From positions 1-64,000 of the forward strand of contig CALTVC010000007.1 of assembly GCA_943912855.1 (NCBI GenBank): a stretch of DNA of 64,000 bases, read 5' to 3'. The notes under the pieces were generated by a model that did not search any database, was not told the DNA's origin, and was given only the letters and a program-made list of their open reading frames with translations. The DNA comes from an uncultured Flavobacterium sp. Its GTDB lineage: Bacteria; Bacteroidota; Bacteroidia; Flavobacteriales; Flavobacteriaceae. Made by a program: the position numbers and the translations under genes. This document shows positions 43,535 through 52,347 of this stretch, in pieces. Numbering within the stretch: the stretch's first letter is position 1; every line of letters begins with the position of its first letter.

Positions 43535-43819
43535 CTAAATTCGTATACCCGGTGGAAGCATGTCTTTATACCCGGGATTCTTTTTAAAGAACGCTACAAC
43601 CTTAGGGTGAATGGGCATTACACGTAGGCGACGGTCTTCGGCAGTTTCCAGTATTTGTTTCAGCATGTCAGAAATTATCGTATCATCTTCGGCACCTTCC
43701 GGTTGGAATATCTTCGTTAAAAACAGCTTGCGTTCCTGCACACTATACTCTATTGCGTAGGTATGCCCGTTTACTTCGGCTTCAAACTGGCGGTTAAATT
43801 CGTTATCTTTTACTTCCAT
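43535..43819 (-). CDS. GNAT-type N-acetyltransferase (YjdJ-like)
   Basis: 94 aa, the short YjdJ form. FEAEVNGHTYAIEYSVQERKLFLTKIFQPEGAE and ILETAEDRRLRVMPIHPKVVAFFKKNP match the minimal GNAT fold, with IHPKVVAFF as the acceptor-side motif. It begins 5 bp before the pirin gene's stop, so the two are probably co-transcribed. Confidence 0.82.
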   Translation of the reverse strand: MEVKDNEFNRQFEAEVNGHTYAIEYSVQERKLFLTKIFQPEGAEDDTIISDMLKQILETAEDRRLRVMPIHPKVVAFFKKNPGYKDMLPPGIRI

Positions 43820-43824
43820 AAGCG

Positions 43825-44550
43825 TTAGTTTTTAAATTGCATTGGTACTTCAATGATTAATATCCTTGATGGTGTTTTGGTGATTATTTCTATGGTTTCA
43901 AATTCCACGGCGCCATAAGCATCGCGTGCATTTACTTCCTGTCCGTTTATTTCAAGCTGACCTTCTAAAAGGAAAAGATACATACCGTTTCCTTCAAGGT
44001 GAATTGGGTAGGTTATGGTTTCCCCAGCATCAAACACACCAAGGTGAAGCCATGCCTGCTGGTAAATCCATAGCGAGCCACCGTTGTTCTTATCGTGGGG
44101 AGATACTACATTTATCAGCGTGTTTTTATTGGCTTCAGGATTAAACCCTTTTTGGTCGTAACGGGGTTCTACATTTTCCAGCTCCGGGAAAATCCATAGC
44201 TGCAGTGTCTTTGCAGGTTCGGTCTGGCTGGCGTTCATTTCGCTGTGCAGTATTCCGGTCCCGGCACTCATTACCTGTACTTCACCAAAGCGTACGGTTT
44301 CCTCATTCCCCATGCTGTCGCGGTGTGTAAGTCCGCCTTCCATAGGTATGGTAATAATTTCCATATTATCGTGAGGGTGTGTGCCAAAACCCGTACCTGC
44401 GGCTATGGTATCGTCATTCAGTACGCGGAGCATACCAAATTGTACCATTTCGGGATTGTGATAACTACCGAATGAAAATGAAAAGTTAGCCTGAAGCCAG
44501 CCATGGTTAGCTGTACCTCTTTGGCTTTTAGGGAATAAGCGTGTTCTCAT
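43825..44550 (-). CDS. Pirin family protein
   Basis: 241 aa from the ATG complementary to 44548-44550 (MRTRLFPKSQRG); longer starts upstream add residues without pirin match. Metal-binding HPHDNMEI, HRDSMGN... and ILHSEMNAS give the two-His, His, Glu pattern of pirin cupins (YhhW-like). Quercetinase activity or redox-sensing is known for some members; here the role is undetermined. Confidence 0.88.
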   Translation of the reverse strand: MRTRLFPKSQRGTANHGWLQANFSFSFGSYHNPEMVQFGMLRVLNDDTIAAGTGFGTHPHDNMEIITIPMEGGLTHRDSMGNEETVRFGEVQVMSAGTGILHSEMNASQTEPAKTLQLWIFPELENVEPRYDQKGFNPEANKNTLINVVSPHDKNNGGSLWIYQQAWLHLGVFDAGETITYPIHLEGNGMYLFLLEGQLEINGQEVNARDAYGAVEFETIEIITKTPSRILIIEVPMQFKN

Positions 44551-44667
44551 AGAAATTAACAGATAAATTGAAAGCGCTTTACAACTGCTTTGGTGTAAAA
44601 ACTTTAATTTTATACAAATTTCGGAATAAATTTTGATAATAGCCCGTAATACGGCGTTAAAACTAAA

Positions 44668-45330
44668 ATGGAGAAGATACCCGTTTACTTTATGCCGGGG
44701 CTTGCTGCAAGCCCTACAATTTTTGAAAACATATACCTGCAGCAAGACCGTTTTGAGTGTCATTACCTTGAATGGTTGTTGCCCGAAAGCATTAACGAAC
44801 CGTTGCCTGCTTATGCTGCACGTATTGTTCAGGGTATTAAACACGAAAACCCGATACTAATAGGAGTATCGTTTGGTGGGGTATTGGTTCAGGAAATGGC
44901 GAAGCTGGTTAAAGCGCGCAAAGTGGTTATCATATCCAGCGTGCGCTGTAACAGGGAGTTTCCAAGGCGTATGGCTTTTGCAAAACGTACGCATATATAC
45001 AACCTGTTTCCTACAGGAATGATGCAAAACATAGAGTGGTTGGCACGTTTTTCGGTAGGGAATAGTAAGGTGGCGAAACGCGTTAAGCTCTATGAAAAAT
45101 TTTTAGCGGTTCGCGATAAGAAATATCTCGACTGGGCGTTTAAATCCATAATTAACTGGGATTGTACGGAGCCAAATATGGAGGTAGTTCATATACACGG
45201 CGATGATGATGAGGTGTTTCCTCCTAAATATTTGAAAGAGTTCATCCCCGTGCCGGGAGGAACGCACATTATGATACTGAATAAGGCAAAATGGCTGAAC
45301 GAACATTTGCCTGAACTATTAGAAAAATAG
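44668..45330 (+). CDS. Alpha/beta hydrolase
   Basis: 220 aa. MEKIPVYFMPGLAASPTIFENIYL, oxyanion region, and the nucleophile motif GVSFGG (Ser in G-x-S-x-G); EVVHIHGDDDEVFPPKYL gives the Asp and GGTHIMIL the His. No signal peptide. Small cytoplasmic esterase or acyl-transfer enzyme of unknown substrate. Confidence 0.82.
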   Translation: MEKIPVYFMPGLAASPTIFENIYLQQDRFECHYLEWLLPESINEPLPAYAARIVQGIKHENPILIGVSFGGVLVQEMAKLVKARKVVIISSVRCNREFPRRMAFAKRTHIYNLFPTGMMQNIEWLARFSVGNSKVAKRVKLYEKFLAVRDKKYLDWAFKSIINWDCTEPNMEVVHIHGDDDEVFPPKYLKEFIPVPGGTHIMILNKAKWLNEHLPELLEK

Positions 45331-45357
45331 ATATAACCAAATAAACGAAGAGGAATT

Positions 45358-46248
45358 ATGGAATGGATTAAAAATACAGGTATAGCCGCATCGCTCATTG
45401 TGTTGAGTGGTTTAGCCGTACAGCAGGTAGCAAACAAGCCCGATGAGGCTGCTGAGAAAGTAGAGAAGCGCTCGTTTCCTAACCAGATAGATTTTGCAGG
45501 CGAACAGGCACCGCTTAAAGTAAGTGATGTTAAAGAGCGCCTGGACAGGGAACTTTTGGTTAACGCTAATCTTGATGCGACTACCTTACTCATTATAAAA
45601 CGTGCTAACAGGGCATTTCCGGTTATAGAGCCGATACTGAAACAGTATGGCGTGCCAGATGATTTTAAATACCTTGCCGTTATAGAAAGCGGATTGGTAA
45701 ATGTGGTATCTCCTGCCGGGGCAAGAGGGGTATGGCAGTTTATGCCTGATACGGGTAAACAATATGGCCTTGAAATAAACGAGCTGGTAGACGAACGCTA
45801 TCATTTGGTGAAAAGTACTGAGGCAGCATGTAAGTACCTGCTTTGGGCAAAATCAAAGTTCGGGTCGTGGACACTGGCTGCTGCGTCCTACAATGCTGGC
45901 GTGGCAGGGGTAAACAAACAAATGACCTTTCAGGGCGTAGACAGTTACTACGACCTGTTGCTTAATGATGAAACCAGTCGTTACGTATTCCGTATACTGG
46001 CATTGAAAGAAATTATGCAGCACCCTGCGCAGTACGGTTTTGGTATAACACCAGCTGAGCTGTATAACCAGATACCTACTAAAACAGTAGCCGTAACAGA
46101 GTCTGTGCCTGATTTATCTGTGTGGGCAAAAGGGCAGGGAGTAAACTACAAGATTGTAAAAATACACAATCCGTGGTTGCGCGACCGTAAGCTCGATGTA
46201 GCTTCGGGTAAGCAGTACACACTTGAAGTACCGCTGTCAGGATATTAA
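45358..46248 (+). CDS. Lytic murein transglycosylase (MltD/SLT type)
   Basis: 296 aa. N-terminal hydrophobic segment (about 8-25). Catalytic Glu110 lies in YLAVIESGLVNVVSPAGARGVWQFMP, the SLT-domain motif; LAAASYNAGVAGVNKQM follows. Cleaves peptidoglycan glycan strands in the periplasm with 1,6-anhydro product. The C-terminal region (about 245-296) may be a degenerate LysM. It follows the hydrolase by 28 bp and may share its transcript. A clear terminator comes after. Confidence 0.85.
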   Translation: MEWIKNTGIAASLIVLSGLAVQQVANKPDEAAEKVEKRSFPNQIDFAGEQAPLKVSDVKERLDRELLVNANLDATTLLIIKRANRAFPVIEPILKQYGVPDDFKYLAVIESGLVNVVSPAGARGVWQFMPDTGKQYGLEINELVDERYHLVKSTEAACKYLLWAKSKFGSWTLAAASYNAGVAGVNKQMTFQGVDSYYDLLLNDETSRYVFRILALKEIMQHPAQYGFGITPAELYNQIPTKTVAVTESVPDLSVWAKGQGVNYKIVKIHNPWLRDRKLDVASGKQYTLEVPLSGY

Positions 46249-46271
46249 TAAAGGTCTGATAAAGAATATGT

Positions 46272-46307
46272 AATCCGCACATTGTTTAGACTCTGTGCGG
46301 ATTTTTT
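46272..46307 (+). terminator. Intrinsic terminator after the lytic transglycosylase gene
   Basis: AATCCGCACA (46272-46281) pairs with TGTGCGGATT (46294-46303), followed by six T (46302-46307). Confidence 0.88.
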
Positions 46308-46553
46308 ATTTCCGGATGATTAAATAATGGTGTAAAGCATACAGAACTAATTGTTGCGATTTTTATGATTACCGAAATTTAAGCGTTGATTTTTAACAAT
46401 CGGTTAGGGTAATTTTTGAGTTTGTAACTTTAAATTTTTAAATTCTTATTTATTTTGTTTTTTTATTGATTAAAATTTATGGTTAAATATGTTTTTGTTG
46501 AATAATTGTTAGTTAATTTCTTTGGTTGTTGAATTATTATTTATACATTCGTA

Positions 46554-46634
46554 ATGAATAAGAAATTTATGAAAGCAAACAACATCATAGTAGTAAATGT
46601 ACTCAGCATTATTGTCATTAGCAATAAAGCCTGA
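46554..46634 (+). CDS. ilv leader peptide 1
   Basis: 26 codons, ATG 46554 to TGA 46632-46634; an internal ATG at 46569 is an alternative start. The core reads IIVVNVLSIIVI (residues 11-22), with 10 branched-chain residues of 12. The stop codon coincides with the 5' arm of antiterminator 1. A leader peptide whose translation speed reports Ile/Val/Leu-tRNA charging is the standard attenuation device. Confidence 0.85.
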   Translation: MNKKFMKANNIIVVNVLSIIVISNKA

Positions 46635-46698
46635 GGGGTACTGCCTTGATTGTTGCAATCTATACAAAGCCGTTCCCTCATAAGGAGCGGCTTTTTTT
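46632..46698 (+). terminator. Attenuator 1 (terminator and antiterminator) of the ilv operon
   Basis: Terminator: AAAGCCGTTCC (46666-46676) pairs with GGAGCGGCTTT (46684-46694), 11 pairs with one G-U, then a T-run (46692-46698). Antiterminator: TGAGGGG (46632-46638) pairs with TCCCTCA (46674-46680), which would steal the terminator's 5' arm. The antiterminator's first bases are the leader stop codon, so a ribosome that finishes leader 1 covers it and favours termination, while a stalled one leaves it free. Confidence 0.88.
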
Positions 46699-46716
46699 AT
46701 AAAAATTTTATTTAAT

Positions 46717-46770
46717 ATGAAACAGAAACTACTAGTCATTATTATCGTCATTATTAACCTACTTATATGA
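46717..46770 (+). CDS. ilv leader peptide 2
   Basis: 17 codons, ATG 46717 to TGA 46768-46770; peptide MKQKLLVIIIVIINLLI, with 12 of 17 residues Ile, Leu or Val. The stop codon again coincides with the 5' arm of antiterminator 2. It is the stronger of the two leader peptides in branched-chain density. Confidence 0.88.
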   Translation: MKQKLLVIIIVIINLLI

Positions 46771-46836
46771 GAAGGCATCCACTTGCATTTATACTCGGGT
46801 CCTTCTTGCTACGGTAATAAGGGCTCATTTTTTTTT
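46769..46836 (+). terminator. Attenuator 2 (terminator and antiterminator) of the ilv operon
   Basis: Terminator: GGGTCCTT (46797-46804) pairs with AAGGGCTC (46819-46826), 8 pairs with two G-U, then nine T (46828-46836). Antiterminator: GAGAAGG (46769-46775) pairs with CCTTCTT (46801-46807), with the 3' arm overlapping the terminator's 5' arm by four bases. The arrangement repeats that of attenuator 1. ilvE starts 33 bp further on. Confidence 0.85.
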
Positions 46837-46868
46837 GAAATTAAGAAACAAACAGAATAACAACATAT

Positions 46869-47780
46869 ATGTATTTTACAGAGGAAACCATAATCTATTA
46901 CAACGGCCAATTTGTAAAGGCCAATGAAGCAACTACAAATCTTTACGGACAGTCACTGCATTACGGCTATGCCGTTTTTGAAGGGATTAAATCGTACGAA
47001 ACCGAAAACGGAACTAAGATCTTTAAGGCTAAAGAACATTACGACCGCCTGCGCCGTAGTGCTGAGCTAATGTATATGCCCTTTGAGTATACAACAGAAC
47101 AACTTATTGATTTAACCTACGAAGTGCTGGAACGTAACGGTTTTACCAATGCCTATATTCGACCGATTGTATTCTGCTCGCCAAACATGGCATTGAGCAA
47201 AGGCAAGGAAAGCTATCTGGCTATTGAAGCCTGGGAATGGACAAACGGCTATATGGCAAACAAAATGCGCATCATGACCAGTAGTTTCCAGCGCCCAAAC
47301 CCTAAAGCCTTTAAGGTAGAGGCAAAGGTGAGCGGACATTATGTAAACTCTATCCTTGCCTGCCAGGAAGCTAAAGATGCCGGTTATGACGAAGCCCTGG
47401 TGCTAGATGCCAATGGTTACGTAGCCGAAAGTAGTGGCGCTAATGTGTTCTTTGAAAAAGATGGTACGTTGTTTACACCTGCTAAAGGCAGCATATTGCC
47501 GGGTATAACACGTGCTACCGTAATAGATATATGCAACAAGTTGGATATCCCTGTAGAAGAAAAATTCTTTACGCCTGATGAAATGCGTGGTGCCGATGCG
47601 GCTTTTTTCTGTGGCACGGCGGCTGAGGTTTTGGCATTAGACTCATTGGATGATGTGCCGTTTGCTAAAAACTGGGATGATACCCTGAGCAGTACCATCC
47701 AGAAAGCCTACCAAAATCTGGTGCTTGATAAAGGACTGGAAGAGTTTAAAGGTAGCTTACAATTTACGGTTAATAGTTAA
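46869..47780 (+). CDS. ilvE: Branched-chain amino-acid aminotransferase
   Basis: 303 aa. Class IV aminotransferase fold; the PLP lysine is in VEAKVSGHYVNSILACQEA, with the conserved GYDEALVLDANGYVAESSGANVF and the late FCGTAAEVLAL. It transfers the amino group between glutamate and the 2-keto acids of Ile, Val and Leu. First gene of the operon and directly downstream of the two attenuators. Its start codon ATG lies 33 bp past attenuator 2. Confidence 0.95.
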   Translation: MYFTEETIIYYNGQFVKANEATTNLYGQSLHYGYAVFEGIKSYETENGTKIFKAKEHYDRLRRSAELMYMPFEYTTEQLIDLTYEVLERNGFTNAYIRPIVFCSPNMALSKGKESYLAIEAWEWTNGYMANKMRIMTSSFQRPNPKAFKVEAKVSGHYVNSILACQEAKDAGYDEALVLDANGYVAESSGANVFFEKDGTLFTPAKGSILPGITRATVIDICNKLDIPVEEKFFTPDEMRGADAAFFCGTAAEVLALDSLDDVPFAKNWDDTLSSTIQKAYQNLVLDKGLEEFKGSLQFTVNS

Positions 47781-47800
47781 TAGCGGTAGTTTCCGAAACT

Positions 47801-47848
47801 GACCCTGAAAGGGTTAAACCATTTAGCCCCGGATAAAATCCGGGGGAG
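47801..47848. repeat. Repeat element between ilvE and ilvD
   Basis: CCCTGAAAGGGTTAAACC begins like the unit at 6561-6800, followed by the palindrome AGCCCCGGAT-aaa-ATCCGGGGG (about 47825-47847). A run of AACTTGAAACCTGAAAC-type repeats follows at 47902-47934, ending at the ilvD start. Confidence 0.6.
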
Positions 47849-47934
47849 GTAAATAAACAAACACAAACAAACGGAATATGGTTTTCGGGGTCAGAGTAAG
47901 CAACTTTGAACTTGAAACCTGAAACTTGAAACAA

Positions 47935-49614
47935 ATGACTTTAAATAAATACTCGCGTATTTTTACGCAAGATGATACACAGCCGGCCGCTAAGGCAATG
48001 CTGTACGGTATAGGATTTACCGATGACGATATGAATAAAGCCCAGGTGGGCATAGCCAGTATGGGTTATGACGGTAATACCTGTAACATGCACCTTAACG
48101 ACCTTGCTCAGGTGGTAAAAAAAGGTACGTGGAATGAAGACCTTGCCGGACTCATTTTTAATACCATTGGCGTAAGCGATGGTATGAGTAACGGTACTGA
48201 GGGTATGCGCTACAGCCTTGTAAGTCGGGATGTGATTGCCGATAGTATTGAAGCCATTTGCGGTGGTCAGTACTATGATGGACTGATTACGATACCGGGG
48301 TGCGATAAAAATATGCCAGGTAGCGTTATGGCTATGGGCAGGCTAAACAGGCCAAGTATCATGGTATATGGCGGTACCATAGCCCCAGGTTGCTACAAAG
48401 GCGAAAACCTTAACATCGTTTCGGCATTTGAAGCCCTGGGGCAGAAGATAGCCGGCAACATCTCTGATGAGGATTATAACGGGGTAATCCGTAATGCATG
48501 CCCGGGTGCGGGTGCTTGCGGTGGTATGTATACGGCAAATACCATGGCGTCGGCTATAGAAGCATTGGGTATGAGCTTACCATACAGTAGCAGTAACCCG
48601 GCATTAAGCCCTGAAAAACAACAGGAATGCCTGGATGCGGGCAAGTACATAAAAATATTGCTTGAAAAAGACATAAAGCCCAGCGACATCATGACGCGCA
48701 AGGCATTTGAAAATGCACTCCGTATTATCGTTATACTTGGAGGTAGCACTAATGCGGTGCTTCACTTTGTGGCTATTGCCAAAAGCGTGGGCGTAAACGT
48801 TACCCAGGATGATTTCCAGAAGATGAGCGACATTACACCGGTATTGGCCGACCTTAAGCCAAGCGGTAAATACCTGATGCAGGATTTACACAACCACGGT
48901 GGTACGCCTGCGGTAATGAAGTACCTGTTAGAACAAGGATTGCTTCATGGCGATTGCCTTACCGTTACCGGAAAAACCGTAGCAGAAAACCTTGCCAATG
49001 TTCCTTCCCTTGATTTTGAAACCCAAAAGATAATCCGTCCGCTTACAGATCCTGTTAAGGCAGATGGTCACCTGCGTATTATGTACGGTAATCTTGCCAC
49101 AGGCGGTAGTGTTGCAAAAATTACAGGCAAGGAAGGCGAAAAATTTACCGGTCCTGCCCGTGTATTCGATGGCGAAAAGCACCTTATAGAAGGTATATCT
49201 AACGGAACCGTAAAGCATGGTGATGTGATTGTAATAAAGAATGAAGGACCTAAAGGTGCACCGGGCATGCCCGAAATGCTAAAGCCTACCAGTGCCCTGA
49301 TTGGTGCCGGTCTTGGTAAAAGCGTAGCACTGATTACCGACGGACGCTTTAGTGGTGGTACCCACGGTTTTGTGGTGGGGCATATCACCCCGGAGTCTTA
49401 TGATGGTGGTACTATAGCACTTGTTCAGGATGATGATGTTATAGAGCTCGATGCTATAAATAACACTATAAACCTGTTGGTGAGTGATGAAGAGCTTTCT
49501 GCACGTAAAGCAACGTGGCTGCAACCCGAACTAAAAGTAAAAAGCGGATTGCTTTACAAATATGCCCGCACGGTATCATCAGCCGCAGAAGGCTGTGTTA
49601 CTGATGAGTTTTAG
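47935..49614 (+). CDS. ilvD: Dihydroxy-acid dehydratase
   Basis: 559 aa from ATG 47935; an in-frame TTG 9 bp earlier lies inside the repeat and is less likely. Fe-S cluster ligands are visible in CDKNMPGSVMAM (about residues 118-129) and CPGAGACGGMYTANTM (about 188-203). Third step of Ile/Val synthesis, dehydrating the dihydroxy acids. Follows ilvE by 154 bp. Confidence 0.95.
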   Translation: MTLNKYSRIFTQDDTQPAAKAMLYGIGFTDDDMNKAQVGIASMGYDGNTCNMHLNDLAQVVKKGTWNEDLAGLIFNTIGVSDGMSNGTEGMRYSLVSRDVIADSIEAICGGQYYDGLITIPGCDKNMPGSVMAMGRLNRPSIMVYGGTIAPGCYKGENLNIVSAFEALGQKIAGNISDEDYNGVIRNACPGAGACGGMYTANTMASAIEALGMSLPYSSSNPALSPEKQQECLDAGKYIKILLEKDIKPSDIMTRKAFENALRIIVILGGSTNAVLHFVAIAKSVGVNVTQDDFQKMSDITPVLADLKPSGKYLMQDLHNHGGTPAVMKYLLEQGLLHGDCLTVTGKTVAENLANVPSLDFETQKIIRPLTDPVKADGHLRIMYGNLATGGSVAKITGKEGEKFTGPARVFDGEKHLIEGISNGTVKHGDVIVIKNEGPKGAPGMPEMLKPTSALIGAGLGKSVALITDGRFSGGTHGFVVGHITPESYDGGTIALVQDDDVIELDAINNTINLLVSDEELSARKATWLQPELKVKSGLLYKYARTVSSAAEGCVTDEF

Positions 49615-49625
49615 GTGCGAGTGCG

Positions 49626-49668
49626 TTTTTCCATTCCGACCGGAGCGTAGCGGAGTGGAGGAATCTCA
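49626..49668. repeat. Palindromic repeat before ilvB
   Basis: CCATTCCGACCGGAGCGTAG is followed by CGGAGTGGAGGAATCTC; the two halves can fold back on each other (TTCC/GGAA and CCG/CGG ends). The sequence type is like dispersed CGGAGTGGAGGAATC elements of flavobacteria. Confidence 0.5.
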
Positions 49669-49752
49669 ATAATTTTTAAGAAATACTTCCATCAGAAATA
49701 TCTTAAGATGGTTGAAAAATAGCCAATTCATTGGCAAAATAAATTTAATTGT

Positions 49753-51504
49753 ATGGAAAAGACAATTGAAAAAGCGGCTGCTCCCACAGCGGCAGACGAA
49801 CCCAAAACCCACAGTGGGGGGCAGGTAGTGCTTGAAGCGCTTCTTGCTGAAGGGGTAACCACCATTTTTGGTTATCCTGGTGGAGCCATAATGCCTATTT
49901 ATGATGAGTTGTATCATTATAACGATAAGCTGAAGCATATACTGGTGCGCCATGAACAGGGTGGCATTCATGCGGCACAGGGGTTTGCACGTGCTTCGGG
50001 TAAAACCGGGGTGGTGTTTGCTACCAGTGGCCCGGGGGCTACCAACCTGGTTACCGGGCTTGCTGATGCCATGATAGACAGCACGCCACTGGTGGCTATC
50101 ACGGGGCAGGTATTTGCGCACCTTCTGGGTACCGATGCCTTTCAGGAAACGGATGTAATAAATATTACCACACCGGTTACCAAATGGAACTACCAGGTTA
50201 CGGACGCTGAGGAACTTCCTGCGGTATTGGCAAAAGCCTTTTATATAGCTGGGTCGGGCAGGCCGGGACCGGTTTTGGTAGACATTACCAAGAATGCACA
50301 GTTACAAAAGATTGCTTTTAAAGGGTATGAAAAGTGTGATTTCATTCGTAGTTACAGACCAAAACCTGTTGTGCGTACCGAATATATCAAACAGGCAGCC
50401 GAACTGATAAACAAGGCGAAGCGTCCTTTCATCGTATTTGGTCAGGGGGTTATCCTTGGCAAAGCAGAAGCCGAGTTTAAGGCGTTCCTGGAAAAGTCGG
50501 GTATTCCGGCAGCATGGACCATTATGGGGATGAGCGCCATTTCTACAAACCATCCGCTGGGTGTAGGCATGGTGGGTATGCACGGTAATTATGGTCCAAA
50601 TAAACTTACTAACGAGTGCGATGTGCTTATTGCCATAGGTATGCGTTTTGACGACCGTGTTACGGGCAGGCTTGATATGTATGCCAAGCAGGCAAAAATT
50701 ATCCACCTGGATATTGACCCGGCAGAAATTGACAAAAACGTAAAAGCCGATGTTCCGGTGTGGGGTGATTGTAAGGAAACCTTACCACTACTTACCGAGG
50801 CAATTGAGGAACGGAAACATACCGACTGGCACCATAAGTTCATTGAATGTAACGAGCGCGAGCAGGAAAAAGTCATCACCCCTGAAGTATATCCTACCGA
50901 TGAGGTGCTTACCATGGGGGAAGTTATCCGTCTGGTGAATGAGCTTACCGAAGGTAATGCGATTGTAGTAACCGATGTAGGTCAACATCAAATGGTAGCC
51001 TGCCGTTATGCCGAATTTAACCATAGCAAAAGTAACATAACCAGCGGCGGACTTGGTACTATGGGCTTTGCGCTTCCTGCGGCGATAGGGGCGGCGTATG
51101 GCGACCCAACCCGTACTACGGTAGCGGTTATTGGCGATGGCGGTTTCCAGATGACGTTACAAGAGCTAGGTACGATTATGCAGTTTAAACCCAATGTGAA
51201 AATACTGATACTGAACAACTCGTTCCTGGGTATGGTACGCCAATGGCAACAGCTGTTCCATGAAAAGCGTTATTCTTTTGTAGATATACAGAGTCCGGAT
51301 TTTGTACAGTTGGCTAGTGCTTACGGTATACCAGGGCAAAGCGTAAACCAACGCGAGAACTTGAAAGATGCATTACAGACCATGTTGCAACACGATGGTA
51401 GCTACCTCCTTGAGGTAATGACCGGTAAGGAAAACAACGTATTCCCTATGGTGCCACAGGGCAAGAGCGTAAGCGAGATTGTATTAGGACGCGACGAAAT
51501 GTAA
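49753..51504 (+). CDS. ilvB: Acetolactate synthase large (catalytic) subunit
   Basis: 583 aa. N-terminal thiamin-diphosphate Pyr domain (GYPGGAIMPIYDELY...HEQGGIHAAQGFARASGKTGV), middle FAD-binding-type domain, C-terminal PP domain with ThDP motif GDGGFQMTLQELGTIMQFKPN (about 460-480). It condenses pyruvate with pyruvate or 2-ketobutyrate. A 20-residue polar N-terminal extension is unusual but in frame. Confidence 0.95.
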   Translation: MEKTIEKAAAPTAADEPKTHSGGQVVLEALLAEGVTTIFGYPGGAIMPIYDELYHYNDKLKHILVRHEQGGIHAAQGFARASGKTGVVFATSGPGATNLVTGLADAMIDSTPLVAITGQVFAHLLGTDAFQETDVINITTPVTKWNYQVTDAEELPAVLAKAFYIAGSGRPGPVLVDITKNAQLQKIAFKGYEKCDFIRSYRPKPVVRTEYIKQAAELINKAKRPFIVFGQGVILGKAEAEFKAFLEKSGIPAAWTIMGMSAISTNHPLGVGMVGMHGNYGPNKLTNECDVLIAIGMRFDDRVTGRLDMYAKQAKIIHLDIDPAEIDKNVKADVPVWGDCKETLPLLTEAIEERKHTDWHHKFIECNEREQEKVITPEVYPTDEVLTMGEVIRLVNELTEGNAIVVTDVGQHQMVACRYAEFNHSKSNITSGGLGTMGFALPAAIGAAYGDPTRTTVAVIGDGGFQMTLQELGTIMQFKPNVKILILNNSFLGMVRQWQQLFHEKRYSFVDIQSPDFVQLASAYGIPGQSVNQRENLKDALQTMLQHDGSYLLEVMTGKENNVFPMVPQGKSVSEIVLGRDEM

Positions 51505-51510
51505 AATTTT

Positions 51511-51575
51511 TGTTTCAGGTTTAAGGTTTCAGGTTGTTTTTAACGTTCAGAACCTGAGACTTTAAACCTGAAACC
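51511..51575. repeat. Inverted repeat between ilvB and ilvN
   Basis: Arms 51511-51535 and 51551-51575 are reverse complements at 22 of 25 positions, built from GTTTCAGGTTT/AAACCTGAAAC units. It lies in the 85-bp gap, ending 15 bp before the ilvN start. Confidence 0.65.
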
Positions 51576-51589
51576 TGAAACAAACAACA

Positions 51590-52177
51590 ATGAAACAGGA
51601 GTATACCATAACGGTTTATACCGAAAACCATGTGGGTCTGATGACCCGCATAGCGATTGTTTTTTCGCGCAGGAAAATCAATATAGAAAGTATTAACGTA
51701 GGGCCTACGGAGGTGAAGGGCATCAGCCGTTTTACCATTGTCATAGAAGAATCAGAAGATGTGGTACAGAAAGTAGCCCGCCAGCTGGAGAAGCAGGTGG
51801 AGGTACTTAAGGTATTTTACAACACGGATGATGAAATCGTTTGGCAGGAAATGGCCATGTACAAAGTGCCTACCAAAGTCATTGCCGAACAGGTAAAGGT
51901 AGAGCGATTGCTGCGCCAGTATGGAGCCAATACAGTGGTAATCCGTAACGATTACACTGTTTTTGAAACCACAGGTCATCGTGAGGAAATCGACGCATTG
52001 GCGGAAGCCCTGCAACCGTGGGGGCTTATAGAGTTTGTTCGTAGCGCACGTGTGGCAATCATTAAGGCAAGTGAAGGCATACACAATGCGACATTGGAAT
52101 TTGAAGCCGAACAACCAAGTGAACCTGCTATAGAAAACGAATTCCTTGATAAAAGGGATGGGGTGTTTACGATGTAG
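51590..52177 (+). CDS. ilvN: Acetolactate synthase small (regulatory) subunit
   Basis: 195 aa. ACT domain (about 3-75, YTITVYTENHVGLMTRIAIVFSRRKINIESINV, with the characteristic ESINVG), then the C-terminal activation domain. It is longer than a minimal ACT subunit and has a Glu-rich tail (about 170-195). It confers valine feedback and activates IlvB. Downstream of ilvB by 85 bp with a repeat between. Confidence 0.92.
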   Translation: MKQEYTITVYTENHVGLMTRIAIVFSRRKINIESINVGPTEVKGISRFTIVIEESEDVVQKVARQLEKQVEVLKVFYNTDDEIVWQEMAMYKVPTKVIAEQVKVERLLRQYGANTVVIRNDYTVFETTGHREEIDALAEALQPWGLIEFVRSARVAIIKASEGIHNATLEFEAEQPSEPAIENEFLDKRDGVFTM

Positions 52178-52178
52178 A

Positions 52179-52327
52179 GACTTTAGTTTAAAGTTTCAGG
52201 TTTCAGGTTGCCACTCAGATGGTAACAGAAGCTAAGTAATGTTCAGAAAATGCGATTTTAGAATCAAAATAATTATGACTGGATTGGCTGACTAAGAATC
52301 TCAGCGACTCAGTAACTAAGAAACTTA
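52179..52327. repeat. Two repeat tracts between ilvN and ilvC
   Basis: A GTTTCAGGTTTCAGGTT tract (about 52183-52209), related to the 51511-51575 repeat, and a CTNAG tract ACTAAGAATCTCAGCGACTC (52291-52310 and on to 52327), related to 16062-16101 and 16503-16534. The gap is 170 bp; I see no other gene in it. Confidence 0.5.
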
Positions 52328-52347
52328 AATAAAAAACAAACAGAGAA

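Noticed and set aside
46521..46551. A -7/-33 promoter just before leader 1 (TTG at 46522-46524, TACATTCG at 46544-46551)
   Set aside because: The -7 match is one base off, and a start at about 46557 would leave leader 1's first ATG outside the transcript, so I leave the promoter position open; the internal ATG at 46569 would still be usable.
46509..46778. 89-codon reading frame on the minus strand over the ilv leader region
   Set aside because: It overlaps both leader ORFs and the terminators in antisense, has no family match, and its composition is explained by the complement of Ile/Val-rich codons.
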